NCBI GenBank assembly: GCA_013288325.1
Contig: JABDCB010000023.1
Location: forward strand, 1-39,793
Direction: 5' to 3'
From: Bacteroidota bacterium
GTDB taxonomy: Bacteria; Bacteroidota; Bacteroidia; Palsa-965
Length of the DNA stretch: 39,793 bases
Shown here: in pieces, positions 16,013 to 25,325 of the stretch
Numbering within the stretch: the stretch's first letter is position 1
Layout of the letters: every line of letters starts with the position of its first letter
The notes under the pieces: generated by a model
Told to the model about the DNA's origin: nothing
Databases searched by the model: none
What the model saw: the letters and a program-made list of their open reading frames with translations, nothing else
Translations under genes and position numbers: made by a program

Positions 16013-16090
16013 ATGACCCTACTATTTATTCTTTCAATCGCCGTTTTCTGCTACCTCGTGTATGTACTGCTGAAACCGGAAAAATTTTAA
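16013..16090 (+). CDS. kdpF: KdpF, small subunit of the potassium-transporting ATPase
   Basis: The 25-aa ORF starts at ATG 16013 and ends TAA at 16088-16090. It has a single membrane span and the C-terminal signature CYLVYVLLKPEKF, which matches the KdpF pattern YLVYALL-x-x-E-x-F. KdpF is a lipid-like peptide that stabilises KdpA/KdpB contacts in the KdpFABC complex. It is 13 bp upstream of the kdpA start. Confidence 0.85.
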   Translation: MTLLFILSIAVFCYLVYVLLKPEKF

Positions 16091-16103
16091 CGCATCAATT
16101 ATT

Positions 16104-17798
16104 ATGAAAACAGAACTACTTGGTGTTATTGCATCCTTTCTGATTACCCTGGCGATAGCCATTCCATTGGGAAAATATATCGCAAAGGTTTTTAAAAAGG
16201 AAAAGAACCTGCTCGATTTCATGGGCCCGCTGGAACGTTTCATTTTCCGTATCTGTGGTATTGATACCACCAGGGAAATGAACTGGAAACAACATGTGGG
16301 GGCTTTGTTAAGCCTTAACCTGCTTTGGTTTGTTTACGCTTTTGTGATGTTTCTGATTCAGGGCAGCTTATTTCTGAACCCCGACGGGAATCCATCCATG
16401 AGTCCTCACCTGAGCTTTAATACAGCGGTGAGCTTTCTGGTAAACTGTAACCTCCAGGATTACTCGGGAGAAACCGGCGTAACTTATCTGACCCAGTTGG
16501 TGGTGCTGATGTTTCTGCACTTTATGTCTGCTGCAACAGGTATCGCCGCATTGGTTGTGGTATTCAAAGCTATGCAGGATAAGGTAACCGACAAGCTCGG
16601 CAATTTTTTCGAATACTTTGTAAAAAGCATCACCCGCATTTTGCTTCCGATCAGTTTGCTGATTGCTATCCTGCTTGTGTTTCACGGCACACCAGCCAGC
16701 TTTGATGGAAAAGATATGGTGATTACTATGCAGGGCGATACCAGTCATGTATCACGCGGACCTGCTGCCGGCATGATTGCCATCAAGCACCTGGGTACAA
16801 ACGGCGGCGGATGGTTTGGTGCCAATTCGGCTCATCCGCTTGAGAACCCCGACTATTTCACCAATATGGTGGAGATTATTGCTCAGTGTATCATTCCTTT
16901 TGCATTGGTATTTGCGCTGGGGTATTATCTCAACCGCAAAAGAATGGGGCTTGTTATTTTCAGTGTCATGACCCTGGGTATGCTTTGCTTCCTGTTGCCC
17001 ACCATGCATGCCGAGATGAAAGGAAATCCTGCCATCGCGCACATGGGTATTGATCAGAGTTCCGGAAGCATGGAAGGGAAAGAACAACGTTTCGGCGCCC
17101 CTGCCACTGCCTACTGGAGCATACTCACTACCGTAATCTCTACCGGTTCTGTCAACTCCATGCACGACAGCTCCATGCCTGTTTCCGGCGCCATGCAAAT
17201 GCTGGGAATGATGACAAACTGTTTTTACGGAGGCAACGGCGTAGGTATATTGAACTACTATATCTTCATCATCATCGCCGTCTTTATTTCCGGATTGATG
17301 GTAGGTCGTACGCCTGAATTGCTGGGTCGTAAAATAGAAGCCAAGGAAATGAAGATTGCCACCTTAATTGCATTGCTTCATCCCTTGCTGATCTTATCCT
17401 TTACGGCTCTGTCATCCTGGGTTATTACCAAAAATCCTACGCTGCCATGGCTCAACAATACCGGATATCACGGCTTCTCGGAGATGCTGTATCAGTACAC
17501 ATCCTGCTCGGCCAATAACGGAAGCGGTTTTGAAGGACTGGGTGATAATACTCCTTTCTGGAATATCACTGCCGGTTTTGTGATGATCCTAGGACGCTTC
17601 CTGCCTATCATCGGGCCTCTGGCTATTGCCGGCATCCTGGCGAAAAAGAAATTCATACCCGAGTCGGCCGGTACCTTGCGGACAGACACAGGCACCTTCG
17701 GTATCATGACCTTTGCAGTTATCATGATCCTGGCCGCCCTTGCCTTTTTCCCGGCATTGACCCTGGGACCTTTAGCAGAATATTTTTCATTTCACTAG
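16104..17798 (+). CDS. kdpA: Potassium-transporting ATPase subunit A (operon copy)
   Basis: The product is 564 aa, the normal KdpA length, with about ten membrane spans. The four selectivity-filter loops are canonical: NCNLQDYSGET, LGTNGGGWFGANSAHPLENP, GGNGVGILNYY and SCSANNGSGFEGLG. The family motif is LMVGRTPELLGRKIEAKEMK. KdpA is a Trk/Ktr-related channel-like subunit that selects K+ and passes it through an intersubunit tunnel to KdpB. It follows kdpF by 13 bp and precedes kdpB by 25 bp. The orphan paralogue at 9134 shares the framework but differs in loops 2 and 4. Confidence 0.97.
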   Translation: MKTELLGVIASFLITLAIAIPLGKYIAKVFKKEKNLLDFMGPLERFIFRICGIDTTREMNWKQHVGALLSLNLLWFVYAFVMFLIQGSLFLNPDGNPSMSPHLSFNTAVSFLVNCNLQDYSGETGVTYLTQLVVLMFLHFMSAATGIAALVVVFKAMQDKVTDKLGNFFEYFVKSITRILLPISLLIAILLVFHGTPASFDGKDMVITMQGDTSHVSRGPAAGMIAIKHLGTNGGGWFGANSAHPLENPDYFTNMVEIIAQCIIPFALVFALGYYLNRKRMGLVIFSVMTLGMLCFLLPTMHAEMKGNPAIAHMGIDQSSGSMEGKEQRFGAPATAYWSILTTVISTGSVNSMHDSSMPVSGAMQMLGMMTNCFYGGNGVGILNYYIFIIIAVFISGLMVGRTPELLGRKIEAKEMKIATLIALLHPLLILSFTALSSWVITKNPTLPWLNNTGYHGFSEMLYQYTSCSANNGSGFEGLGDNTPFWNITAGFVMILGRFLPIIGPLAIAGILAKKKFIPESAGTLRTDTGTFGIMTFAVIMILAALAFFPALTLGPLAEYFSFH

Positions 17799-17823
17799 CA
17801 TTCGTTTGAAATAACATACCATT

Positions 17824-19896
17824 ATGGCCTCCGTCAGAAAACAAGCAAAATCCATGAAGCTCTTTGATCAGAGTCTGGTAAGCACTGCCTTAAAGCATTC
17901 CTTTACCAAACTGAATCCAAAACTCATGGTCAAGAACCCGGTAATGTTTACCGTGGAAATTGGAACCGCAGTTATGCTTATTGTTTGCGCCTGGATCTTA
18001 ACCGGCGAGCATTCACAAGGAAGCTTTGCCTATAACTTCATCATCTTTCTGGTGTTGTTGCTCACCTTGCTGTTTGCCAATTTTGCCGAAGCCATTGCCG
18101 AAGCAAGAGGAAAAGCACAAGCTGAATCACTCCGCAAAACAAGAGAAGAAACACCTGCTAAATTGGTTCAGCCCCTGGGCGAATTGAGAACCGATGAAAT
18201 CAAGGTGGTAAGTTCTTCCCAGCTTAAGAAAGGAGATATTTTCGTTTGCGAAACAGGAGATACCATTCCGCTGGATGGAGAAATCGTGGAAGGCATTGCC
18301 ACCATTGATGAGTCGGCTATTACCGGAGAATCGGCGCCGGTGATACGTGAAGCGGGTGGCGACAAATCAAGTGTTACCGGAGGTACCAAAGTATTGTCCG
18401 ACAAAATTAAAGTAAAGGTAACCGTGCAACCCGGTGAATCGTTTCTGGATAAAATGATTGCATTGGTAGAAGGTGCCAGTCGCCAGAAAACACCCAATGA
18501 AATTGCATTGACCATTTTGCTGGCTGCATTTACACTGGTATTCATTATAGTATGTGTTACCCTAAAGCCTTTTGCTGATTATTCAAAAACACCGATCACC
18601 ATTGCGGCCTTTATATCTCTTTTTGTTTGTCTCATTCCTACTACCATAGGCGGATTGCTTTCGGCTATCGGTATTGCAGGTATGGACAGAGCGCTGCGTG
18701 CCAATGTGATTACCAAATCAGGTAAAGCCGTTGAAACAGCAGGTGATGTGGATGTATTGCTGCTGGATAAAACAGGAACCATCACCATCGGTAATCGTAA
18801 AGCCACTCACTTTTATCCGGTAAACGGCGTGGATGCAGAAAAATTTATGGCCGATTGCGTATTGTCATCTCTCTCTGACGAAACACCCGAAGGGAAATCG
18901 ATAGTGGAGCTGGCAAAAAGCCTGGGCGGAAAGACACAACCGACAGATGCTTTACTGAAAGATGCGAGGTTTGTGAAATTCACTGCTGAAACACGTTCCA
19001 GCGGGATTGATCTGAGCAGCGGAATCCGGATACGCAAAGGTGCTTTTGACTCGATCAAGAAAATAGCGCTGGATGCCGGAAACTCATTTCCTGCCGAAAC
19101 AGAAACAAAAATCAGAGAAATATCCAGCAATGGAGGAACGCCGCTGGTGGTTTCTGAAAATGAAAAAGTAATCGGTGTGATTGAGTTACAGGATATCATC
19201 AAACCCGGTATCAGCGAACGCTTTGAACGTCTCCGTAAAATGGGTGTTAAAACGGTGATGGTTACCGGTGACAATCCTTTAACAGCTAAATATATTGCCG
19301 AAAAAGCCGGAGTGGACGACTTTATTGCCGAAGCCAAACCGGAAGACAAGATGAATTACATCAAGAAAGAACAGCAAAGCGGCAAGCTGGTAGCCATGAT
19401 GGGCGACGGCACCAACGATGCTCCTGCCCTGGCTCAGGCCGATGTAGGTGTGGCCATGAACAGCGGAACACAGGCTGCCAAAGAAGCCGGTAATATGGTG
19501 GATCTGGATAACGACCCTACCAAGCTGATTGAAATTGTGGAAATAGGCAAACAGCTGCTTATTACCAGAGGCACGCTCACCACCTTTTCCATTGCCAACG
19601 ATGTGGCTAAATATTTTGCCATCGTTCCCGCTTTGTTTATCAGTTCCATTCCGGTATTGCAGGGACTCAATATTATGCATCTGCACAGTCCGGAAAGCGC
19701 TATCCTTTCGGCTGTGATCTTCAATGCCATCATTATTCCGGTATTGATTCCCCTGGCTTTGCGCGGTGTTGAATACAAACCGATCGGTGCCAGCGCCCTG
19801 TTAAGAAGAAATCTGATGATATACGGACTGGGAGGGATCCTGATCCCATTCCTTGGAATTAAACTTATTGACCTCGCTGCCGGTATCTTTTTCTGA
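17824..19896 (+). CDS. kdpB: Potassium-transporting ATPase subunit B
   Basis: The product is 690 aa. Cytoplasmic and membrane elements occur in the standard P1A order: an N-terminal segment, membrane spans, the actuator loop with AITGESAPV, and the membrane motif [17 protein letters not shown]. The phosphorylation loop [13 protein letters not shown] has its aspartate at residue 315. Further motifs are [36 protein letters not shown] and C-terminal spans containing [18 protein letters not shown]. It hydrolyses ATP to drive high-affinity K+ import through KdpA. The Ser of TGES, which is the inhibitory phosphorylation site in the E. coli enzyme, is conserved here. The gene is in a tight operon with kdpA and kdpC. 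Confidence 0.98.
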   Translation: MASVRKQAKSMKLFDQSLVSTALKHSFTKLNPKLMVKNPVMFTVEIGTAVMLIVCAWILTGEHSQGSFAYNFIIFLVLLLTLLFANFAEAIAEARGKAQAESLRKTREETPAKLVQPLGELRTDEIKVVSSSQLKKGDIFVCETGDTIPLDGEIVEGIATIDESAITGESAPVIREAGGDKSSVTGGTKVLSDKIKVKVTVQPGESFLDKMIALVEGASRQKTPNEIALTILLAAFTLVFIIVCVTLKPFADYSKTPITIAAFISLFVCLIPTTIGGLLSAIGIAGMDRALRANVITKSGKAVETAGDVDVLLLDKTGTITIGNRKATHFYPVNGVDAEKFMADCVLSSLSDETPEGKSIVELAKSLGGKTQPTDALLKDARFVKFTAETRSSGIDLSSGIRIRKGAFDSIKKIALDAGNSFPAETETKIREISSNGGTPLVVSENEKVIGVIELQDIIKPGISERFERLRKMGVKTVMVTGDNPLTAKYIAEKAGVDDFIAEAKPEDKMNYIKKEQQSGKLVAMMGDGTNDAPALAQADVGVAMNSGTQAAKEAGNMVDLDNDPTKLIEIVEIGKQLLITRGTLTTFSIANDVAKYFAIVPALFISSIPVLQGLNIMHLHSPESAILSAVIFNAIIIPVLIPLALRGVEYKPIGASALLRRNLMIYGLGGILIPFLGIKLIDLAAGIFF

Positions 19897-19934
19897 TACC
19901 TGCAGCGTTAAACATCATTGAAAAAATAATTACG

Positions 19935-20498
19935 ATGAAAACTTATCTTCTTCCTTCTCTCAAACTAACAGCAGTGTTGATTATTATCTGCTCGGTTATC
20001 TACCCTTTGCTTATTGCCGGCATCGCAAAAACAGCTCCCGGACAAGGTAAAGGTGTTACCCTGTCTGTAAACGGTAAAGTGGTGGGTTATGAAAACATAG
20101 GACAGAAATTTACCCGGGATGATTATTTCTGGAGCCGTCCTTCGGCAGTAGATTATAATGCCAACGGATCAGGTGGTTCCAACAAAGCACCTTCGGCTAC
20201 CGATCTGCTTCAAACAGTTCAGGCCCGTATTGATACCTTTATGAAACACAATCCGGATGTAAAGAAATCAGATATCCCAAGCGAGCTTGTTACTGCTTCG
20301 GGTAGCGGACTGGATCCTGATATTTCTCCTCAGGGAGCCTATGTACAGATTGCACGTGTAGCAAAAGCACGTAATATATCGGAAGCAACACTCAAGCAAC
20401 TGGTAGAAAAACATGTGGAGAAATCCTGGTTTGGCCCGGAGAAAGTAAATGTGCTGAAACTGAATATTGAATTGAACACACTTCAAAAGAATAATTAA
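19935..20498 (+). CDS. kdpC: Potassium-transporting ATPase subunit C
   Basis: The product is 187 aa with one N-terminal membrane span (about 9-31) and a large soluble domain outside the membrane. KdpC motifs include FTRDDYFWSRPSAVDYNANG, GSGGSNKAP, ASGSGLDPDISPQGAYVQIARVA and the end KSWFGPEKVNVLKLN-IELN. The position commonly written SGLDPHIS has Asp in place of His. KdpC assists K+ binding and stabilises the complex. It starts 38 bp after kdpB. Confidence 0.96.
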   Translation: MKTYLLPSLKLTAVLIIICSVIYPLLIAGIAKTAPGQGKGVTLSVNGKVVGYENIGQKFTRDDYFWSRPSAVDYNANGSGGSNKAPSATDLLQTVQARIDTFMKHNPDVKKSDIPSELVTASGSGLDPDISPQGAYVQIARVAKARNISEATLKQLVEKHVEKSWFGPEKVNVLKLNIELNTLQKNN

Positions 20499-20543
20499 TA
20501 TCCAACACAGAAAACCCCAATAAATGACGACTCATTCTCCGGA

Positions 20544-21932
20544 ATGAAAATTAAAACCAACACAATGAAAAAACAATTACTTACGATTGCACTGATTTCT
20601 GGTTCTTTGCTAGCAGTTGCGCAAAAGAAAGATTCCATCAAATCGCAGATCCCTTTTGAGGGACAGGACTGGTCCTGGCAAAACGGCAACGACCGCAGAG
20701 ATTCTTCGGTGCTTACCAGCAAGTATGTGACCGGCATTATCATGGTGGATGCGAATGTGACCCATTCCTTCAACAATCCAATTGACCATACGGTGGTAGG
20801 ATCAACAGCGCTGGCGCGTAACGACGAAATGGAAGTTTCCACCGCCTGTATAGGAGGTGAATTTAATTACAACGGAGCCCGTGGCCGTATCCTCACACAG
20901 TTCGGAACACGTGCTACCGTAGTTCCGCGTAATGACCTGAGTCCTTACCGCGGCCAGTACGATCTGGCCGATGTATACCGCTACCTGAGCGAAGCGTATG
21001 CCGGATATCACTTCAACGTAATGCATGGCATTAACGTAGACGGAGGTATGTTCATGTCGTATATCGGTCTTAACTCGTATTACCAGGTTGAAAACTGGGA
21101 ATACCAGGCTTCGTATACTTCCGACAACACACCCTGGTTTTTTAACGGTATCCGTGTTCAGATATTCCCAACGGAACATTTGAAAATAGAACCCTGGATC
21201 ATCAACGGATGGCAGAGCTATGGAATGTTTAACGACATGCCCGGTTTTGGTGGTAATATCACCTGGGCTCCTAAGGAATGGTTCAAACTGTTGACCAATG
21301 ACTACTACGGTTCTGATGCTGCGGGTATTCTGGCCCGTCACCGTTTCCACTCCGACAATAGTATGCTGGTCAGATATTATAACAAACCAAAATCTAAAGG
21401 CATCACCAAAATGGCCTTTTCCTTAACCGGTGATATCGGTGATGAAAAAGGAGGAGGAGTAAATGGTTTCAACAATTCCGATTCGGCCACCAAAGGTCCT
21501 GCTCAGTATTTCTTAAGCTGGATGGTATACAACCGGGTTTGGTTTGCACATAACAAGCTGGCCTGGACCGTTGGAGGTGGCTGGATGACCAACCCGGGTC
21601 GCTACCTGGTACTGGCTCCTACGGGTGATGCTAGTCCGTTCCCGAATCCTTATAACCCTACACAGCCTGCAGGTACACATCCTTTCACCGAGAATCCCGG
21701 CGATCAGTTTACCGGATGGGATTACTCCACCAATATCAGCTGGATGCCTAACCAGAGTATAGAGTTCCGTTTGGAATATGTACACAGAGGTTCCAATACT
21801 CCTTATTTTGCAGGAGCAGGAGGAGTTACATCTCCAACAGGATATACCTTTACTCCATTGCCAAGCGGCTGGAAACCTGATCTGGTGAAATCGGAAGATC
21901 GTATTATTGCGGCTATCCTGTTTCGCCTGTAG
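20544..21932 (+). CDS. BBP2-family outer membrane porin in the kdp operon (second of two)
   Basis: The product is 462 aa from ATG 20544. An in-frame ATG at 20565 gives the cleaner signal peptide MKKQLLTIALISGSLLAVAQ and may be the true start. The mature protein is a beta-barrel with strands such as TGIIMVDANVTHSFNNPIDH, GGEFNYNGARGRILTQFGTR, YLSEAYAGYHFNVMHGINVD and NGIRVQIFPTEHLKIEPWII. It ends with IIAAILFRL and a C-terminal barrel strand. It belongs to the BBP2-type porin group (PF07642-like). It starts 45 bp after kdpC with no terminator between, so it is probably cotranscribed with kdpFABC. A porin coupled to a K+ pump suggests it lowers the outer membrane barrier under K+ limitation, which is an inference. 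Confidence 0.8.
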   Translation: MKIKTNTMKKQLLTIALISGSLLAVAQKKDSIKSQIPFEGQDWSWQNGNDRRDSSVLTSKYVTGIIMVDANVTHSFNNPIDHTVVGSTALARNDEMEVSTACIGGEFNYNGARGRILTQFGTRATVVPRNDLSPYRGQYDLADVYRYLSEAYAGYHFNVMHGINVDGGMFMSYIGLNSYYQVENWEYQASYTSDNTPWFFNGIRVQIFPTEHLKIEPWIINGWQSYGMFNDMPGFGGNITWAPKEWFKLLTNDYYGSDAAGILARHRFHSDNSMLVRYYNKPKSKGITKMAFSLTGDIGDEKGGGVNGFNNSDSATKGPAQYFLSWMVYNRVWFAHNKLAWTVGGGWMTNPGRYLVLAPTGDASPFPNPYNPTQPAGTHPFTENPGDQFTGWDYSTNISWMPNQSIEFRLEYVHRGSNTPYFAGAGGVTSPTGYTFTPLPSGWKPDLVKSEDRIIAAILFRL

Positions 21933-21969
21933 AAAAGAACGATTACGGATTGATTAACAGCCTGACGTG

Positions 21970-22059
21970 ATAGAACGCAGATAAAATAAGATGGTTATGA
22001 TTTATTATGATACTTATAATCAGCGAACATCATAACAATCATAATAATCTGCGTTCCGT
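21970..22059. repeat. Palindromic interspersed repeat, copy 2
   Basis: The copy is about 90 bp, from ATAGAACGCAGAT (21970-21982) to ATCTGCGTTCCGT (22047-22059). The first 43 bp are identical to copy 1 in the same orientation. The right arm reads CAGCGAACATCATAACAATC and then CATAATAATCTGCG. Relative to copy 1 the CTGCG and CAGCG cores have changed places. It lies between the porin and the kdpD-like gene. Confidence 0.8.
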
Positions 22060-22085
22060 TAAGGAAGTTATTGACGAATGAATAC

Positions 22086-22124
22086 AAAACAACCCGAAAG
22101 CCAAAAAGGTTAACGGGTTGTTTT
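22086..22124. terminator. Intrinsic terminator between porin and kdpD-like gene
   Basis: AAAACAACCCG (22086-22096) pairs perfectly with CGGGTTGTTTT (22114-22124) around a 17-nt loop. The arms are A-rich and T-rich, so it could work in both directions. It ends the kdpFABC-porin unit before the separate promoter of the kdpD-like gene. Confidence 0.75.
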
Positions 22125-22159
22125 ACGTAAACAGACATACCTGTTTGCAGCATAAGAAC

Positions 22160-22167
22160 TAACTTTG
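22160..22167 (+). promoter_or_regulatory. -7 promoter element of the kdpD-like gene
   Basis: TAACTTTG is an exact TAnnTTTG. The ATG at 22192 lies 24 bases beyond it. This supports 22192 over an earlier TTG reading at 22165, which would sit inside the box. Confidence 0.55.
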
Positions 22168-22191
22168 GGAGTATATAATCTCCTTATTACC

Positions 22192-23325
22192 ATGTCGGAG
22201 GAAACTGATAAAGAACAGAACGTACAACGGTTTCTCGACCTGATCCGTAAACAACGGATTGGGAAGTTCAAGATATACATCGGCATGAGCGCCGGTGTAG
22301 GCAAATCGTATCGTATGCTTCAGGAGGCACATGCCTTGCTTAAAAGCGGTATAGATATCAAAATCGGATTTATTGAAACACATCTCCGACCGGAAACAGA
22401 AGCCTTGCTGGAAGGTTTGCCGCTTGTACCCAGAAGAAAACTTTTTTACAAAGGAAAAGAGCTGGAAGAGATGGATGTACAAGCCATCATCAACCTGAGA
22501 CCGGAAGTAGTGGTGGTGGACGAGTTGGCGCATACGAATATAGAAGGCAGCAAACATGAAAAACGCTGGCAGGATGTGATGGAGATCCTGGAAGCCGGTA
22601 TCAACGTAATAAGTGCGGTAAACATCCAGCATATCGAAAGCCTGAACGAAGAAGTAAAAATCATAACCGGTATTGAAGTTCAGGAGCGGGTGCCCGACAA
22701 AGTAATTGCACTGGCCGATGAAGTGGTAAATATAGACCTTACCGCCGATGAGCTCATCGCACGTCTGAAGGAAGGGAAAATATATAAGGCCGAGAAGATA
22801 GAAACAGCATTAAAAAACTTTTTTAAATCGGAGCATATTCTTCAGCTGAGGGAGCTGGCATTGAAAGAAGTGGCTGCACAGGTAGAGCGCAAAGTGGAAG
22901 CACAGGTGCCGCGCAATGCATCGTTACGTCATGAACGTTTCCTGGCTTGCATCAGCAGCAACGAAAAAACATCCAAAGCCATTATCCGCAAAACAGCCCG
23001 GCTGGCCAGCTATTACAACTGCCAATGGTCTGTACTCTATGTACAAACACCGGATGAAAGTCTGGATAAGATACCACTGGATAAACAACGTCATCTGATC
23101 AACAATTACAAGCTGGCTACGGAACTGGGCGCCGAAATAATACGCATGGAAAGCAAATACATTGCCAGAACGATTGCAGCCGTGGCGGAAGAAAAAAAGA
23201 TAACAACCATCTGTATAGGCAAACCTCATTTCAATATTCTGACAGTACTTCTGGCAACAAATACGTTTAATCAGCTTCTGAATAAATTACAGGCCCTGGA
23301 TGTGGATCTGGTTATATTATCTTAA
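22192..23325 (+). CDS. kdpD: Soluble KdpD N-terminal sensor protein with universal-stress domain (split KdpD)
   Basis: The product is 377 aa. Residues about 20-230 are the KdpD domain (PF02702-like). Walker A is GMSAGVGKSYRML (about 31-43), and Walker B is VVVDELAHTNIEGSKHEKRW. GINVISAVNIQHIESLNEEV is also typical of KdpD. Residues about 245-377 form a universal-stress-protein domain (FLACISSNEKTSKAIIRKTA, WSVLYVQT, TICIGKPHFN). It ends there. The four-span membrane region and kinase core of E. coli KdpD are absent and a separate kinase follows 23 bp later, so this is a split KdpD. The protein is predicted to be cytosolic and should sense K+ status or a nucleotide ligand and pass it to the kinase. 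Confidence 0.92.
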   Translation: MSEETDKEQNVQRFLDLIRKQRIGKFKIYIGMSAGVGKSYRMLQEAHALLKSGIDIKIGFIETHLRPETEALLEGLPLVPRRKLFYKGKELEEMDVQAIINLRPEVVVVDELAHTNIEGSKHEKRWQDVMEILEAGINVISAVNIQHIESLNEEVKIITGIEVQERVPDKVIALADEVVNIDLTADELIARLKEGKIYKAEKIETALKNFFKSEHILQLRELALKEVAAQVERKVEAQVPRNASLRHERFLACISSNEKTSKAIIRKTARLASYYNCQWSVLYVQTPDESLDKIPLDKQRHLINNYKLATELGAEIIRMESKYIARTIAAVAEEKKITTICIGKPHFNILTVLLATNTFNQLLNKLQALDVDLVILS

Positions 23326-23348
23326 GTGACAACAACTAAGAACAGGTT

Positions 23349-25079
23349 ATGAAAATCAAAGTAAAGCTTCGTTTGGGTGTAGGGTTGTTATTCATTTTTA
23401 TTATGCTGCTCTCAGTTCTCGGAACGGTATATATCAATGCCCTGAATAAAGACACACAAAACATCCTGGTAGCCAACTATAACACGCTGGATTATTCACG
23501 TGAAATGCTCATGGCTCTGGATAACGACATGACCTCGACCGCCACCATAAACAAATTTGCCGGTAATCTTTCCAAACAAGAAAACAATATTACCGAGATA
23601 GGAGAAAAAGAACTGACGGATCAACTGGCACAGGATTTTGAAAAGGTAAAAGCCGATCCCCGTGACAATAAGATTTATATAGCTGTGCGCAAAGATCTTG
23701 CCGATATCATGCTGCTGAATATGCAGGCCATTCTTCGCAAAAGCAATATCGCCAAACAAACCGCAGCAACCGCCATTTTATGGATAGGCCTGTCGGGTAC
23801 CTTTTGTTTTGTGATTGCCTTCGTCCTCCTCATCAATCTTCCTTCCAGCATAGCCGATCCGATAGCCGAACTGACTAACAGTATTAAACAGGTAGCGGCA
23901 AAAAAATATTCGGAGCGGGTTCATTTCGAAAGCCACAGTGAATTCGGTCAGCTGGCTGCCGCTTTTAATACCATGGCACAAAAGCTGGAAGAATATGACA
24001 ACAGCACACTTTCGAAAATCATATTCGAAAAGCAGCGCATCGAAACCCTTATCAACAATATGCACGATCCGGTAATAGGTCTGGATGAGAAAAAGACTAT
24101 TCTGTTTGTGAATAATGAAGCCCTCAAAATACTGGGCATGAAATCGGGCGAGATTACAGGAAAGCCTGCACAGGATGTGGCGCTGACAAACGATCTGATG
24201 CGATCGCTGGTACAGGATCTTGTACTGCCACCTGACAACAGGAAAACAAAAGAACCTTTAAAGATTTATGCCGACAATAAAGAAAGTTATTTTGAAAAAG
24301 AGCTCGTAGTCATTTCCATTACTCCCACAGGAGAAAAAGAACCGCAACGCATAGGCCATTTTATTGTGCTGCGTAACATTACGCCTTTTAAAGAACTTGA
24401 TTTTGCAAAAACCAATTTCATCGCCACCATCTCGCATGAACTGAAAACACCGATCTCTACCATAAAGGCCAGTATCCATCTCTTGGAAAACACACAAACC
24501 GGGCCTATCAATACAGAACAAAAGCAACTGATTGAAAGCATCAAGGAAGACAGTAACCGTTTGCTCAAAATAACCAGCGAACTGCTTCAATTGTCGCAGG
24601 TGGAAACCGGAAATATACAATTGTCTATTCAGCAAAGCGATCCGTCCACCATTATCCAGTATGCACTGGAGGCAGTACGGATTACAGCTGATCAGAAACA
24701 AGTGAGACTGGAAGTAAAAACCGATGGTTCCATGCCGTCTGTAAGAGCCGACACGGAAAAGACGGCATGGGTGCTTATCAATCTGCTTACCAATGCCATC
24801 CGTTATTCACCGGAAAAAAGTACCGTACTCATTACCGTTAAAAAGGATAAAGAGGCTGACACCGTTTCATTTTCAGTAAAAGATGTGGGACAAGGCATTA
24901 ATGAAAAATACAGAGACAAGATATTCACCCGTTACTTCCAGATTCCCGGCAGCAGTAAATCGGGTACCGGTTTAGGGCTGGCCATCAGCAAGGAATTTAT
25001 AGAGGCCCAGGGAGGTAAAATAGAAGTGGAAAGCGGCCCCGGAACGGGAAGCACATTCACCTTTACCCTGCACTGCTAA
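23349..25079 (+). CDS. Membrane histidine kinase partner of the split KdpD (HAMP, PAS, HisKA, HATPase)
   Basis: The product is 576 aa. Membrane spans lie at about 8-28 and 140-160, with a helical extracytoplasmic region of about 110 residues between them that looks like a four-helix bundle sensor. A HAMP segment follows at about 160-215, a PAS domain at about 225-345 (INNMHDPVIGLDEKKTILFV) and the H-box FIATISHELKTPISTIKASI, with the His at residue 363. The catalytic domain has NLLTNAIRYSPEKS, VKDVGQGI, FTRYFQI and GTGLGLAISKEFI. It is directly downstream of the kdpD-like gene, so it likely supplies the missing kinase half. Its probable partner is the NtrC-like regulator at 10909. The extracytoplasmic domain is absent from E. 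coli KdpD, so it may sense an additional signal. Confidence 0.9.
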   Translation: MKIKVKLRLGVGLLFIFIMLLSVLGTVYINALNKDTQNILVANYNTLDYSREMLMALDNDMTSTATINKFAGNLSKQENNITEIGEKELTDQLAQDFEKVKADPRDNKIYIAVRKDLADIMLLNMQAILRKSNIAKQTAATAILWIGLSGTFCFVIAFVLLINLPSSIADPIAELTNSIKQVAAKKYSERVHFESHSEFGQLAAAFNTMAQKLEEYDNSTLSKIIFEKQRIETLINNMHDPVIGLDEKKTILFVNNEALKILGMKSGEITGKPAQDVALTNDLMRSLVQDLVLPPDNRKTKEPLKIYADNKESYFEKELVVISITPTGEKEPQRIGHFIVLRNITPFKELDFAKTNFIATISHELKTPISTIKASIHLLENTQTGPINTEQKQLIESIKEDSNRLLKITSELLQLSQVETGNIQLSIQQSDPSTIIQYALEAVRITADQKQVRLEVKTDGSMPSVRADTEKTAWVLINLLTNAIRYSPEKSTVLITVKKDKEADTVSFSVKDVGQGINEKYRDKIFTRYFQIPGSSKSGTGLGLAISKEFIEAQGGKIEVESGPGTGSTFTFTLHC

Positions 25080-25100
25080 AAAATATCACTAACGTCCAAA

Positions 25101-25205
25101 CGTGACACGCCTCTGATTTTCATGATGCGCATGATTCATTATGATTTTTTGAGAACTCGTGATTATCAGCGAAAATCATAAGAATCATAACGATCTGCGT
25201 TCTAT
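25101..25205. repeat. Palindromic interspersed repeat, copy 3 (degenerate left arm)
   Basis: The right arm (25163-25205) reads TTATCAGCGAAAATCATAAG, then AATCATAACGATCTGCGTTC and TAT, and aligns closely with copies 1 and 2. The left arm begins CGTGACACGCCTCTGAT, related to CGTGATAGAACGCAGAT of copy 2 but diverged. It lies 21 bp after the kinase stop in the 360-bp gap 25080-25439. Confidence 0.65.
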
Positions 25206-25325
25206 TTTCGAATTTTCAATACCATTTCCTCATTTTATCCGTTTTATACCGGAGAAAAGCCGGTTTCCTCGCTCTTTTGCAGGATATCTATAGTCTGTTG
25301 TGGTATAAAGAGTCCTTCACGCCGA

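Noticed and set aside
15614-16013. Sigma-54 (-24/-12) promoter in front of the kdpF operon
   Set aside because: GG and GC pairs occur around 15850-15865, but the spacing is 11-12 instead of 10 and the flanks do not match TGGCAC/TTGCA. I searched the other kdp gaps by eye with the same result.
15757-25205. CRISPR array made of the repeated ATCATAA-type units
   Set aside because: There are only three copies kilobases apart, without regular spacers or cas genes. They are interspersed palindromic repeats.
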